Below, piece after piece: positions 46,934-57,105 of a DNA stretch of 64,000 bases; positions within the stretch are counted from its first letter, which is position 1; every line of letters starts with the position of its first letter. The stretch lies in the NCBI RefSeq assembly GCF_004379255.2, contig NC_056036.1:38950076-39014075 (forward strand), written 5' to 3'. The position numbers and the translations under genes were made by a program. The stretch is from Salvia splendens (Eukaryota; Streptophyta; Magnoliopsida; Lamiales; Lamiaceae). Under the pieces are notes generated by a model, which saw only the letters and a program-made list of their open reading frames with translations, ran no database searches and was not told the DNA's origin.

Positions 46934-47062
46934 CTAATCATGGTAGCAAAGAAGCATGACAACGCAACGTCGGATGATGTAGAGACGAGCCCTTTGCTCT
47001 CTCAACACTCCTGCTATTCCTCTGCTTGATATTCTTCTCTTGCTGCTGCTGCTCATCTTCAT
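46934..47062 (-). CDS. RTFL15: DVL/ROTUNDIFOLIA-like (RTFL) micropeptide
   Basis: A 42-aa frame on the minus strand from an ATG at 47062 to a TAG at 46934. A second in-frame ATG is at 47056. After a Ser/Arg-rich start ([10 protein letters not shown]) it has the hallmark core of the DVL/RTFL family: [20 protein letters not shown], ending HD at the C-terminus. Known: these plant-specific small proteins sit at the plasma membrane. When overexpressed they limit polar cell proliferation in leaves and change fruit shape. There is no signal peptide, as usual for the family. A TATA-like TATAAATG lies about 135 bp upstream. The last aromatic residue is Tyr where most members have Trp. Inference from the neighbours: RTFL15 orthologue. 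Confidence 0.93.
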   Translation of the reverse strand: MKMSSSSKRRISSRGIAGVLREQRARLYIIRRCVVMLLCYHD

Positions 47063-47193
47063 CTTCTTTTAATTTCTTCCCTAATTGGAGTTTGGAACCA
47101 CTCTTTCTTGCAACAGAGAAAGTTTGGTTTAGGGTAAGTAGAGTTTGTTCTGAGATGTTTGATTGATTTGTGGGTTGAAGAGATGAGGGGCTT

Positions 47194-47201
47194 CATTTAT
47201 A
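47194..47201 (-). promoter_or_regulatory. Probable TATA box of the DVL/RTFL gene
   Basis: TATAAATG on the minus strand, about 135 bp upstream of the start codon. It would give a leader of roughly 100 nt, normal for a plant gene. Confidence 0.5.
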
Positions 47202-48392
47202 GGATTGTTGGGTGTAAGAGTTTCAGGAATCTGTCTGAATTATTTATTCCAACTGTGGGTTCCAAACTGCGTGCAATGCTCCCTACCGCACCGGACATTT
47301 CCTCCCGTGGGCCCACCTCCCTTGGGATTCCTCATTCAACAATATATTTATCTCATTACTTTGGTGAAATTATATAAACTATAACTTAATCAGTAACTAT
47401 CCTGATAGTTTAAATTGAAACATAATTTTGTGATTATATAAATAGATATAGTACTATAAGATAAAATTGGTCAATTTCAACTCATGGAATTACTAGTTTT
47501 ATTTTTGTGGTAAACAAGTACATTTTGAATTTGTGGAATACTTTAATTAATTAACACATTTGTACCCTATCACCAACAAATGAAAGTAGCCGAAACTTTT
47601 ATGTATATATTGCCATGGAGATCTAACCATTGGTTACTGACTCAAAGTCCAATTAGCGTCATGAGTGGGATACTTAATCATAAAATTTTAAAAATATAAA
47701 AATTTATCAACAAATTCACACCATTAATTAGTTGTTACAATTTGTAGTTTTGTCAGATAAGAAGTGTATAAAATAATTGTCTTGAAACTTTGCCATTTTA
47801 AGGTATGAATATTTTATATGCTCACTATTTATAGCTATAATTAATCAGCCTACATTTATCCTAATATCTGCGTAGACTCCATTATCCACCAACAAAATGG
47901 GTCAGGTCTTGCAATTCAGTCAGCCTACATATTTCCATAATTTGCGAGCTGCCTTGCAAATATGTTGATGATAGGATAATGCTTAATTATTATTGACCCA
48001 TTTATTTATACGTATTTAATATTTTATTCATATTTCTTGAATAAAAATCTCAGGCCATAAGACAACTGGAATTAATTCGATCGAGCCCTACTTAATAGTG
48101 CACATGTTAATTATCTAATCACTTAAATGTTTAAGCAGGTCGATGAGAACATCTATTTAACTTAAGTTGCTTTTGACTAGATATCACACTCAATTACAAT
48201 CAATTTGGTAAAACAAGATGCAAAATTAAGGGTGTCATTATCTATGATAGTGTGGGCTACTTTAAATCGATTTTTTTTTACATTTTAAAGTAAGTACTAA
48301 TGCTATGTGTATTCCTATAAACATTTAGTAATTGAAGTCTATTTACCGACAAAGTACATTTAATGTGATCTCCAATTAATAATATTGGATAA
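47202..48392. other. Upstream region of the DVL/RTFL gene
   Basis: AT-rich non-coding sequence up to the target-site duplication of the first Ty3/gypsy element. No gene recognised. Confidence 0.5.
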
Positions 48393-48397
48393 ATGTT

Positions 48398-49072
48398 TGA
48401 TGAATCGGCGAATTTTCGATGGTGATTAATGCACGTAAAAATAAATTACGACACAGAGATTTACGTGGTTCGATTTACTGAGGTAAATCTACGTCCACGG
48501 GAAGAAAAGAGGGCAGAGTTGTATTGCTTGATCTGTTTTCTACAGCTAACAATACAGACTTGCTATTCGCTATTTTCTCTCTAGAGAGCTTTACAGAAGT
48601 TAACAGAAGAAGAAACTATCTATCTGACCTAGGTTCTATTTATACAGTGAACCAAGATCGTGGCATGCAGCATTTATTAGGTAGTGGATGTCGTGGAGAT
48701 CGTGGCGACCTTGCATGGGTCCACTATTCTGCATGAGTTAATGACTGCTTGACACCACTAAATAGATCGTCGGTGTAGTGGAGGTGGAAATCTTGCATGA
48801 GTCCACTATCTCCTAGTTCGGTCGAATACTGAGACCGAACTGCTGAATTATTGCCGAGCAGCTTTTGCCGATCTGAGAGTAGAGCTTGATGCCGACCTGA
48901 GAGCAGAGCTTGATGAGTTGGCTTTCACCGAGCTGTAGGCTGGGGCCGAACTCTTTGGTTGTGCCGAACTGAACTCTTTAGTCACGCCGGACTGATACTC
49001 TTTAGTCATGCCGAACTGATACTCTGTCTTGGGCTTTACTGCTGTTGGGCTTGTTTAATACGTACTCCATCA
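48398..49072 (-). repeat. 3' LTR of element A (left)
   Basis: Reads TGATGGAGTACG…GATTCATCA on the minus strand. A TATA-like CTATTTATA (48636-48644, TATAAATAG on the minus strand) is conserved in the other copy. Confidence 0.93.
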
Positions 49073-49088
49073 CTACCCCCCCCGAAAA
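49073..49088 (-). other. Polypurine tract of element A
   Basis: CTACCCCCCCCGAAAA, read on the minus strand as a G-run just before the 3' LTR. It primes plus-strand DNA synthesis in LTR elements. Confidence 0.8.
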
Positions 49089-49733
49089 GTGAAGTGAATC
49101 ACTTCGGCATTCTGGATAAAGGTACAGGGTAGGTTGATGTTTGTCCTCGGTCTGATGAAGTGAACTCTTCTTTGACCGAACTTGGTTTGTGTCCTAATTT
49201 GGCGAGTTTTATCGCTCGGATCGAACTTTCCGTTGTCCTAATTTGGGGATCGGACTTTCCCTTGTCCTAATTCGGCGAGTTTTATCGCGTGGATCGGACT
49301 TTCCCTAGTCGTAATTCAGGCAAGTTTTATCGCGAGAATCAGACTTTTGTTGCAGTTCGTTTCAGACGAAGTGCTTGATTCTTAAGCCGAATTGTGGTCT
49401 TGTATCTTCTGTAGAAGCTTGGACTTCGCAATCGTTGGCTTATCGCAGCTCGTTTCAGACGAACTGCTTGTTTAAGCTGAATTGTGGTCTTGTATCTTCT
49501 GTAGAAGCTTTGACTCACAATTGTTGGCTTGTATTTGTTCTAAGAAGGGGATCAGCCTTCGAAGAACAAGATACCTCAGTAACATTTGTAAGAGACGACA
49601 CGCACAGAGACAGACAACACACAGACAAAACGCACAGAGACAAATAAAAAGCACATAGAGAAACAAAGATCAAGCAAACCAAATAAAGCACATTGACTGG
49701 ACAGGACTCAAGACTGACTGACCGGACTGTCTC
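49089..49733 (-). repeat. 3' non-coding region of element A with short tandem repeats
   Basis: Contains several copies of CCTAATT(C/T)GGCGAGTTTTATCGC (49195-49345) and two copies of a unit of about 90 bp (GTTTCAGACGAA…TTGTGGTCTTGTATCTTC, 49360-49545). The same units recur at 60515-61047 in element B. Element A has no antisense gene here. Confidence 0.75.
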
Positions 49734-52700
49734 TTACAAATGAAACTTCTTGAGGTTGGAAATGTGCCATGTTCGGGGTACCTGTTCTCCTGACATGTGA
49801 GCCAATTTGTAAGACCCTTTGCCGAGGACTTCTGACACCCGATACGGACCTTCCCATGTGGGTTCGAGCTTGCCCAGCTTTTCTGCTCGGCTTACTTCGT
49901 TGTTTCTCAGGACGAGATCTCCCACTTGAAATTGCAGCTTCTTCACCCTTTGGTTGTAATACCGGGCTACTTGCTCCTTGTACTTGGCTGCTTTTATGCA
50001 TGCCAATTCTCTTCTTTCTTCGGCAAGATCTAGCTCAGCTCTCAGTCCGTCGTCATTCATTTCTGAGGAGAAATTTAGAGTTCGGGGACTGGGTACGCCG
50101 ATCTCCACCGGAATTACGGCTTCAGTGCCGTACACAAGACTGTACGGAGTTTCACCGTTGGAGGTTGTGGGTGTAGTTCGGTAGGACCATAGGACTTGAG
50201 GGAGATTTTCTACCCATTGTCCTTTGGCTTGTTCTAACCGAGCTTTTAACCCTTTCACCAGGATACGATTTGTTACCTCCGTTTGTCCGTTTGCTTGTGG
50301 ATGAGAGACCGAAGTGAACCGCTGTTGAATATTCAGCTCTTGGCACCAATTCTTGAACGTCTTGTCGGTGAACTGAGTCCCGTTATCCGAGATGAGGATG
50401 TGGGGTATGCCAAATCGGCACACTATGTTCTTCCAGACGAAATCCAATGCCTTCGAGCTCGTTATCGTAGCTAATGGTTCAGCTTCCACCCACTTCGTAA
50501 AGTAGTCCACGGCAACGACTAGGAATTTCATTTGCCGAGGAGCTTGAGGAAGTGGTCCCACTATGTCTATGCCCCATTGCATGAAAGGCCAAGGGCTTTG
50601 CATAGTGGATAGATCGGTCTGCGGCATTCTTGGGATATTTGCATGGATTTGGCACTTCGGGCATGTCTTGACGAGCTGCACTGCTTCTTGTACCAAGGTT
50701 GGCCAATAATATCCCCATCTTAGAACTTTTTTAGCTAAAGCTCTAGCTCCGATGTGGCTGCCGCACAACCCTTCATGAACTTCTCTGAGGATGTAGTCCG
50801 TCTCTTCTGGTCCTACGCACCGCAATAACGGCTGGAGGTAAGACTTTCTAAAGAGGACTCCTTCATGAAGTTCGTACCGAAGTGCTCGGCACGTGATCTT
50901 CCGAGCTTCTCTCTTATCTTCGGGCAATTGTCCTTGATCCAGATACTGCAAGATCGGCGTCATCCAGTTCGGCGAGCTGGATATTGAATGTACCTCGGCT
51001 TCATCAATGCTTCGATGCATTAATTCTTCCGCCTTTGAGCTCGGATCTGAGGCCAACTTACTTAAGGTATCTGCTCGGCTATTTTCCGCTCTGGGAACGC
51101 GGATTATCCGAAAATAGGAGAAACTTCGGCTGATGCTTTGCGCTTTGTCCAAATACTTCTTCATTCTCTCGTCACGGGCTTCACTGGTACCCAACATGTG
51201 ATTTACTATGACTTGTGAATCACAATGGACTTTGAGAGATTTGACGAGCAGACTTTGCGCTAACTGAAGTCCGGCAAGGAGGGCTTCGTACTCGGCTTCA
51301 TTATTAGTAGTGGGGAATAGGAACCGAAGTGAGTAGGTTACCTCGTGTCCGTCGGGAGCGACGAGTAAAATACCAGCTCCACTTCCCATCTTGTTTGAAG
51401 CTCCATCTACGAATCCGCTCCAGCAGTCTGGCGGCTCTACTTCGGATTCCAAGGGCTGTGCAAGTTCGGCATTGGCAGACTTTTTCTGTTCGGCAATGAC
51501 AGGGATTGCTTGATCGAACTTGGCCTCTGTAAGAAAATCTGCCAAGGCTTGTCCCTTGATGGCTTTCCGAGGTAGGTACTCGATCGAGTGTTCTCCCAGC
51601 TCTATGGCCCATTTGGCGATTCTGCCTGATGCTTCTGGCTTGGTCAAAACTTGCCGAAGAGGCAGATCGGTTAAGACACATACCTTGTGAGCATAGAAGT
51701 ATGGCCGCAGTCTCCTTGCTGCATTTACTAACGCCAGAGCAATTTTTTCCAGAGGTTGATACCTTGTTTCTGGACCTCTTAATGCTCGGCTTGTAAAGTA
51801 GATGGGAAACTGCTTTAGGCCTTCTTCTCGTACAAGCACCGCGCTGATGGTTTGATCTGATGCCGCTAAGTATAAGAATATTACTTCGGCTTCGGTTGGA
51901 GCAGAGAGAATAGGAAGCTCGGCTAGATAACTTTTGAGCTCGTCAAAGGCCTTTTTCTGCTCGGCTCCCCACTCGAACTTTGGTGCTTTTTTCAACACTT
52001 TGAAGAACGGCAGTTGCTTTTCGGCTGCTTGGGAAAGGAATCGATTCAGTGCGGCTAGACATCCGGTTAGCCTTTGCACGTCATGTATGGACTTCGGCAT
52101 TGCCATGTTTTGAACGACTTGAACTTTTGAAGGGTTTGCCTTGAGTCCGTCCTTTGAAACCCAACAACCCAGAAATTTTCCTGAATCTACCAAAAAGGTA
52201 CATTTTTGGGGGTTGAGTTTGAGGTTGGCTTTTCGGAGCACGTCGAGAGTGGATTTGAGGTTGTCTTCGTACTCCGAAGTGCTTTTGCTTTTGACAACTA
52301 TGTCGTCGACATACACTTCAACCTGTTTCCCGATTAGGTGCCGAAAAAGCTTGTCTACCATCCTTTGATAAGTGGCTCCGGCATTCTTTAAACCGAATGG
52401 CATCTTTTTATAGGCGAAAATGCCGAAATCGGTGATGAAAGCTGTTTTCGGAGCGTCACTCTCATCCATCAACACTTGGTGATATCCTTTGTATAAATCA
52501 AGAAAACAGAAAATTTCGAAGCCGATCAAAGCTTCTACTTTTTTATCTATATTCGGAAGGGGATAGCAATCTTTTGGACAGTGCTTGTTTAGATCGGTAA
52601 AATCTATGCACATCCGCCATCCTCCTCCTTTTTTCTTGATCATCACAGGATTGGCCACCCAAGAAGGATATTTCACCTCGAATAGTACATCCGCTTTTAG

Positions 52701-52838
52701 TAATTGGCGGACTTCGTCATGGATGACTTGGCTTCTTTCTGCCGCAAAGAGTCTTTGCTTCTGTTTTACTGGCCGGATTGAAGGATCAATATTTAACCGA
52801 TGAGTGATTACCTCGGGGGGCACTCCGGTCATGTCCAA
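49734..52838 (-). CDS. Pol polyprotein of element A (RT, RNase H, second RNase H, integrase)
   Basis: One open frame of about 1034 codons ends with a TAA at 49734. RT comes first, with VEVYVDDIVV and the FLDLYKGYHQ and MPFGLKNAGATYQRM motifs. RNase H follows (FPIYFTSRALRGPETRY). A second RNase H-like domain has GFVDGASNKMGSGAG, NNEAEYEALLAGL and HCDSQVIVNH. Integrase has an HHCC finger (HEGLCGSHIG, CPKCQ) and D,D,E residues in GIDIVGP, SDNGTQF and ANGQTEVTNR. It also has a GPY/F-type tail (WEGPYRV). The similarity extends upstream of the nominal start to about 52874 (FKEYKDVFAW). A TGA lies just before that, and gag-protease is in a different frame. Confidence 0.93.
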   Translation of the reverse strand: MDMTGVPPEVITHRLNIDPSIRPVKQKQRLFAAERSQVIHDEVRQLLKADVLFEVKYPSWVANPVMIKKKGGGWRMCIDFTDLNKHCPKDCYPLPNIDKKVEALIGFEIFCFLDLYKGYHQVLMDESDAPKTAFITDFGIFAYKKMPFGLKNAGATYQRMVDKLFRHLIGKQVEVYVDDIVVKSKSTSEYEDNLKSTLDVLRKANLKLNPQKCTFLVDSGKFLGCWVSKDGLKANPSKVQVVQNMAMPKSIHDVQRLTGCLAALNRFLSQAAEKQLPFFKVLKKAPKFEWGAEQKKAFDELKSYLAELPILSAPTEAEVIFLYLAASDQTISAVLVREEGLKQFPIYFTSRALRGPETRYQPLEKIALALVNAARRLRPYFYAHKVCVLTDLPLRQVLTKPEASGRIAKWAIELGEHSIEYLPRKAIKGQALADFLTEAKFDQAIPVIAEQKKSANAELAQPLESEVEPPDCWSGFVDGASNKMGSGAGILLVAPDGHEVTYSLRFLFPTTNNEAEYEALLAGLQLAQSLLVKSLKVHCDSQVIVNHMLGTSEARDERMKKYLDKAQSISRSFSYFRIIRVPRAENSRADTLSKLASDPSSKAEELMHRSIDEAEVHSISSSPNWMTPILQYLDQGQLPEDKREARKITCRALRYELHEGVLFRKSYLQPLLRCVGPEETDYILREVHEGLCGSHIGARALAKKVLRWGYYWPTLVQEAVQLVKTCPKCQIHANIPRMPQTDLSTMQSPWPFMQWGIDIVGPLPQAPRQMKFLVVAVDYFTKWVEAEPLATITSSKALDFVWKNIVCRFGIPHILISDNGTQFTDKTFKNWCQELNIQQRFTSVSHPQANGQTEVTNRILVKGLKARLEQAKGQWVENLPQVLWSYRTTPTTSNGETPYSLVYGTEAVIPVEIGVPSPRTLNFSSEMNDDGLRAELDLAEERRELACIKAAKYKEQVARYYNQRVKKLQFQVGDLVLRNNEVSRAEKLGKLEPTWEGPYRVSEVLGKGSYKLAHMSGEQVPRTWHISNLKKFHL

Positions 52839-52944
52839 CGGAGACCATGCAAAGACATCTTTGTACTCCTTGAACGGTCATTGAGTTCGGCTCTGAAGTG
52901 ACTTCGGTCATCTCGCTTGCCTCCGACTCCGGTTGCTGTGATTG

Positions 52945-55020
52945 CTATGCTTGATGGTGCCGAACTGATTGCTCGGCACTTTTAAGCGCAATCTGCAGAC
53001 ATTCTTTTGCTCTCTTTTGATCACCTCGGATGACCGCTATCCCACTTTTAGTGGGAATCTTGATGGTGAGGTGATAAGTAGAGCAAACGGCCCGAACTGT
53101 GTTGAGCCAGTCCCTCCCCAGGATGATGTTGTACGGAGACCGAGCTTTCACCACAAAAAACTCAATCATCGTATTGGAGCTTGTAGGCGCTTTTCCCACC
53201 GTGATCGGAAGGCTGATAATACCTTCAGGGCGGGTGTCCTCCTGGGCGAAACTTTTCAGAGGAAGTGGAGCCGGACTGAGCCGAGCTGGATCCACTTCCA
53301 TTTTATCGAAACATTCTTTAAAAAGAATGCTGACTGACGCTCCTGTATCCACAAATACTCTGTGGACCAGTTTGTTTGCCACCCCGGCTTGGATGACAAT
53401 AGCGTCTTGGTGAGGAGAGATGGCTGGGACGGGATCGGCATCTGAAAATGTAATCACTTCGTCTTTCTTCAGCCTTTTATGTGTTGGTTCCTCTTGATTG
53501 GAACCTCTGCGTTCTGCTTTTAGGGACGACTTAGTCTTCCCGGCTGGGAGAGCATCAATAGTCAGGATTACTCCATCGTATTGCGGCTCGTCGTCGTCTT
53601 CGGGATCCTCATGTCTTTTCGGATCCTGAGGATTGCAGTTCGCACTTCTCTGCCTTTTGTTCTTTTTCGGCTGCTTGCTTTGGTATTTTTTTAACGTTCC
53701 TGTTTTCACAAGAACATCAATACCTGCAGCCAAATCTCGGCACTCCTCGGTATCGTGACCGTGAGTTTGATGGAAGGAGCAATATTGATCCTGAAGTCGC
53801 CGTGCGGCTGATTTCGTCATCCGCTTTGGTTTTTCGAACATATCGGAATGTAGTTCGAAAATTTCCGCTCTTGACTTGTTTAATGGTACGAACTGAGCGG
53901 GCGGCTTCTCAGGATTGAGACGTGGTCCCAATCTGCCTTGTACTGGTGCCCTTTGAATTCTTTCAAAAGGAGTTCGGCGAGGAAGCACCTGGTCGCTTTG
54001 ATCGGGCTTCCTTTTGTCTCCTTGGGATGAGCTGTCTAACGACCGTTTTCGACGGTCTGCCTCATCCGCACGAGAAAACTGGTCCGCAATGTCCCACATT
54101 TCTTGAGCTGTTTGCGGACCGCACTCCACGAGCTTTCTGTAGAGAGCTCCGGGCAGGATTCCATTTTGGAATGCCGAGATGACAAGTAGATCATTGAGAT
54201 TATCTACTTGTAGGCATTCCTTATGGAATCTCGTCAGGAAGTCGCTGATCTTTTCGTCGCGACCTTGACGTATAGAAAGCAGCTGAGCCGAAGTGATTCG
54301 GGCTTCCGCTTTCTGAAAGAACCTCCTGTGGAAAGCATCCATGAGATCTCGGTAGGATCTGATGCTGCCTTGAGGAAGGCTGTCGAACCACCTTCTGGCG
54401 TTCCCGATGAGCAACTCGGGGAACAGCTTGCACATGTGGACCTCATTGAGACCCTGGTTCGCCATATTATATTGATAGCGTCCCAAGAAGTCATGAGGAT
54501 CCTCTAGCCCGTCATAAGTCATTGACGGTGTCCGGTAGTTCCGCGGCAAAGGAGTTCGGGTGATGTCGTCCGAGAATGGAGTCTTTAATGCTCCGTACAT
54601 GGCGAACCCGACATCTCTTCGGTACGGAGGAGATGGAGTTCTCCTGTGGTTCCGGTACCGAGGAGGAACATGTCGGGGTTGAGGATTCTTTCTCCTGGAA
54701 GACACGTCACTACTGCGGTAGTGACTTTCATGTCTGGATGAGGAGGGAGAATCCGCCGTTGTCTTCTCCGACTGTTGGCTCTTCTGCAGGAAGGTTAAGA
54801 ACTCCTCCTGCTTCTCGGCCAAGAACAGCTTGACAGCCTCGTTCAAATCGGGCTGCTGGGAAGACTCGGTGTGTGGACCTTTTGAGCGGCTTGTTCCTTC
54901 ATCGTGAAAACTGGAAGTAGATGTCTCCCGAGGCTGTTTTCCAGGCCTATGGGCTGCTGGATTAGCTTCCTCATGGTTATCACGGACGGAGGCACGGGTG
55001 TTATGTGATCTGGTATGCAT
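52945..55020 (-). CDS. Gag-protease of element A
   Basis: An ATG at 55020 (MHTRSHNTRASVRDNHEEAN) begins 691 aa ending with a TAG at 52945. The middle part is a retrotransposon gag domain (DPHDFLGRYQYNMANQGLNE, ARRWFDSLPQGSIRSYRDL). A CxxHx4HxxxxC-type zinc-binding motif (CSFHQTHGHDTEEC) follows. Near the C-terminus is an aspartic protease with VDTGASVSILF and a later NIILGRDWL. Pol starts about 100 nt further on in another frame, so expression of pol would need a frameshift or splicing, unless the break is a mutation. Confidence 0.92.
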   Translation of the reverse strand: MHTRSHNTRASVRDNHEEANPAAHRPGKQPRETSTSSFHDEGTSRSKGPHTESSQQPDLNEAVKLFLAEKQEEFLTFLQKSQQSEKTTADSPSSSRHESHYRSSDVSSRRKNPQPRHVPPRYRNHRRTPSPPYRRDVGFAMYGALKTPFSDDITRTPLPRNYRTPSMTYDGLEDPHDFLGRYQYNMANQGLNEVHMCKLFPELLIGNARRWFDSLPQGSIRSYRDLMDAFHRRFFQKAEARITSAQLLSIRQGRDEKISDFLTRFHKECLQVDNLNDLLVISAFQNGILPGALYRKLVECGPQTAQEMWDIADQFSRADEADRRKRSLDSSSQGDKRKPDQSDQVLPRRTPFERIQRAPVQGRLGPRLNPEKPPAQFVPLNKSRAEIFELHSDMFEKPKRMTKSAARRLQDQYCSFHQTHGHDTEECRDLAAGIDVLVKTGTLKKYQSKQPKKNKRQRSANCNPQDPKRHEDPEDDDEPQYDGVILTIDALPAGKTKSSLKAERRGSNQEEPTHKRLKKDEVITFSDADPVPAISPHQDAIVIQAGVANKLVHRVFVDTGASVSILFKECFDKMEVDPARLSPAPLPLKSFAQEDTRPEGIISLPITVGKAPTSSNTMIEFFVVKARSPYNIILGRDWLNTVRAVCSTYHLTIKIPTKSGIAVIRGDQKRAKECLQIALKSAEQSVRHHQA

Positions 55021-55079
55021 TTTTTTTTTTTGGTAGAAGAGGATCAAAAACTCGCTTTATCACAAATTTGGTTCTCTGT

Positions 55080-55097
55080 TTCCCACAGACGGCGCCA
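55080..55097 (-). other. Primer-binding site of element A
   Basis: TGGCGCCGTCTGTGGGAA on the minus strand, one base inside the 5' LTR. It starts with the TGG that pairs with the CCA end of a tRNA and is of the type seen in Tat-like elements. I do not assign the tRNA species. Confidence 0.85.
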
Positions 55098-55098
55098 G

Positions 55099-55786
55099 TG
55101 ATGAATCGGCGAATTTTCGATGGTGATTAATGCACGTAAAAATAAATTACGACACAGAGATTTTACGTGGTTCGATTTACTGAGGTAAATCTACGTCCAC
55201 GGGAAGAAAAGAGGGCAGAGTTGTATTGCTTGATCTGTTTTCTACAGCTAACAATACAGACTTGCTATCTGCTATTTTCTCTCTAGAGAGTTTTACAGAA
55301 GTTAACAGAAAAAGAAGAAGCAGCCGAACTTATCTATCTGACCTAGGTTCTATTTATACAGTGAACCAAGATCGTGGCATGCAGCATTTATTAGGTAGTG
55401 GATGTCGTGGAGATCGTGGCGACCTTGCATGGGTCCACTATTCTGCATGAGTTAATGACTGCTTGACACCACTAAATAGATCGTCGGTGTAGTGGAGGTG
55501 GAAATCTTGCATGAGTCCACTATCTCCTAGTTCGGTCGAATACTGAGACCGAACTGCTGAATTATTGCCGAGCAGCTTTTGCCGATCTGAGAGTAGAGCT
55601 TGATGCCGACCTGAGAGCAGAGCTTGATGAGTTGGCTTTCACCGAGCTGTAGGCTGGGGCCGAACTCTTTGGTTGTGCCGAACTGAACTCTTTAGTCACG
55701 CCGGACTGATACTCTTTAGTCATGCCGAACTGATACTCTGTCTTGGGCTTTACTGCTGTTGGGCTTGTTTAATACGTACTCCATCA
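55099..55786 (-). repeat. 5' LTR of element A (right)
   Basis: Nearly identical to 48398-49072, with an extra segment of about 12 bp near 55315. TATAAATAG on the minus strand at 55350-55358 is the likely promoter element. Confidence 0.93.
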
Positions 55787-55791
55787 ATGTT

Positions 55792-56152
55792 CACCCGAAA
55801 GAATCTTCACAAGGGAAAAATACTACAATTAAAAATGAAATTGCATATTCCTAGAAATTAGACAATAGTGTTTTAAGTCCAAACTAACAACTAAGCTAAA
55901 AAAAAGAATTTGCGTATTTGGTAGGACAAGTGCACATATCCACTTGCACTTGGTGAAAAACAAACGTGGGCATATTAACTTGTAAATTGCAAAAGATTCT
56001 TATGGAGTGTGTTCAAATGGATAGAAATTCATTCCATTTGGGAAATATTCAAGTTGGCAACAGCATATTGTGATAGACATCAACATCAACATATATAGAG
56101 TTCAAGTAAATTATATTTCAAATACTCTTAGATTGGTTCGAGATCGGCGAGC
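55792..56152. other. Short unique spacer between the two gypsy elements
   Basis: AT-rich, no gene recognised. The TSDs of elements A (ATGTT) and B (GTGTC, 56153-56157) lie at its edges. The two elements therefore inserted separately. Confidence 0.6.
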
Positions 56153-56157
56153 GTGTC

Positions 56158-56772
56158 TGATGAATCGGCGAATTTTTGATGATGATGAATGCTCGTAAAA
56201 ATAAATTACGACACAGAGAATTTTACGTGGTTCGATTTACTGAGGTAAATCTACGTCCACGGGGAGAAACGGGGGCAGGTTTGTATTGCTTGATCTGCGA
56301 ATTACAGCTTACAACACAGACTTGCTATATGATTATTTCTCTAGAGAGATTCTAACCCCTCTCTATCAGATCTAAGTTCTATTTATATATTGAACTAAGA
56401 TCGTGGCTTGCATCACCACCCTAAGTCGTGGATGTCGTGTAGGTCATGGCCTAAGATCGTGGCCTGAGTTGACGCCACGTGGTAGTGGGTGTGTTGGAAG
56501 TTGTGGAAATCCTGCATGGGTCCACTAACTCCTTGTTCGGTCGAATACTGAGACCGAACTGCTTTGGTTGCCGATCTGAGAGTAGAGCTTGATGCCGATC
56601 TGAGAGCAGAGCTTGATTGGTTGGCTTTTACCGAGCTGTAGGCTGAGGCCGAACTCTTTGGTAATGCCGAACTCCTCCGAACTCTTTGGTAATGCCGAAC
56701 TCATACTCTTCCTTGGGCTTTGGGCTGATGGGCCGTCACTGCTGTTGGGCTTGTTTAGTTCGTACCCCATCA
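56158..56772 (-). repeat. Left LTR of element B
   Basis: Ends are TGATGAATCGGCG and CCCCATCA. About 85% similar to the LTRs of element A by eye. Confidence 0.93.
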
Positions 56773-56787
56773 CTACCCCCCCCGAAA
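56773..56787 (-). other. Polypurine tract of element B
   Basis: CTACCCCCCCCGAAA directly beside the left LTR, a G-run on the minus strand. Confidence 0.8.
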
Positions 56788-56973
56788 GACGAAGTGAATC
56801 ACTTCGGCGAAGCGAGTCACTTCGGCATTCTGGATAAAGGTACGGGGGAGGCTGACGTCAGGGGACGTGCCTTGCATGTGACTGCATTAAATGCGACAGT
56901 AAAATCCGGCCGTTGAATCCTGAAAAGGTGGGATTCGAAACGGTGCGACGATTTTGAAATCTTCGCCGAATCT

Positions 56974-56982
56974 GATAAATAT
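56974..56982 (+). promoter_or_regulatory. Possible TATA box of the antisense gene
   Basis: GATAAATAT on the plus strand about 125 bp upstream of the ATG at 57106, just inside the LTR. If used, the antisense gene has its own promoter inside the retrotransposon. The same sequence recurs at 63710-63718. Confidence 0.4.
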
Positions 56983-57105
56983 GCTTTTTCTTCCTCATTT
57001 GAACACCTTTGCTGTTGCGTCTTCTATACTCTCTCTTTCTCGAGAAATTTTCTTCCGCTTTCAAGAGCTTCTTCAGACTTTCTTCACTTTCAAAAAGTAA
57101 GAAAA

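Larger units (their letters stand above)
48398..55786 (-). mobile_element. Full-length Ty3/gypsy retrotransposon, Tat-type (element A)
   Basis: LTRs at 48398-49072 and 55099-55786 are flanked by ATGTT (48393-48397 and 55787-55791). The primer-binding site and gag lie at the right end, the polypurine tract and integrase at the left, so the element reads on the minus strand. Pol order is RT, RNase H, a second RNase H-like domain, integrase, which is the Tat-type arrangement. The LTRs differ by only a few substitutions, one single-base indel and one indel of about 12 bp, so the insertion is recent. Confidence 0.95.

Noticed and set aside
53099..54833. Several plus-strand frames of 60-104 codons over gag of element A
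   Set aside because: They overlap the intact gag-protease frame on the minus strand and have no domain. Unlike the 57106-59972 gene, they have no consistent splice sites or domains.
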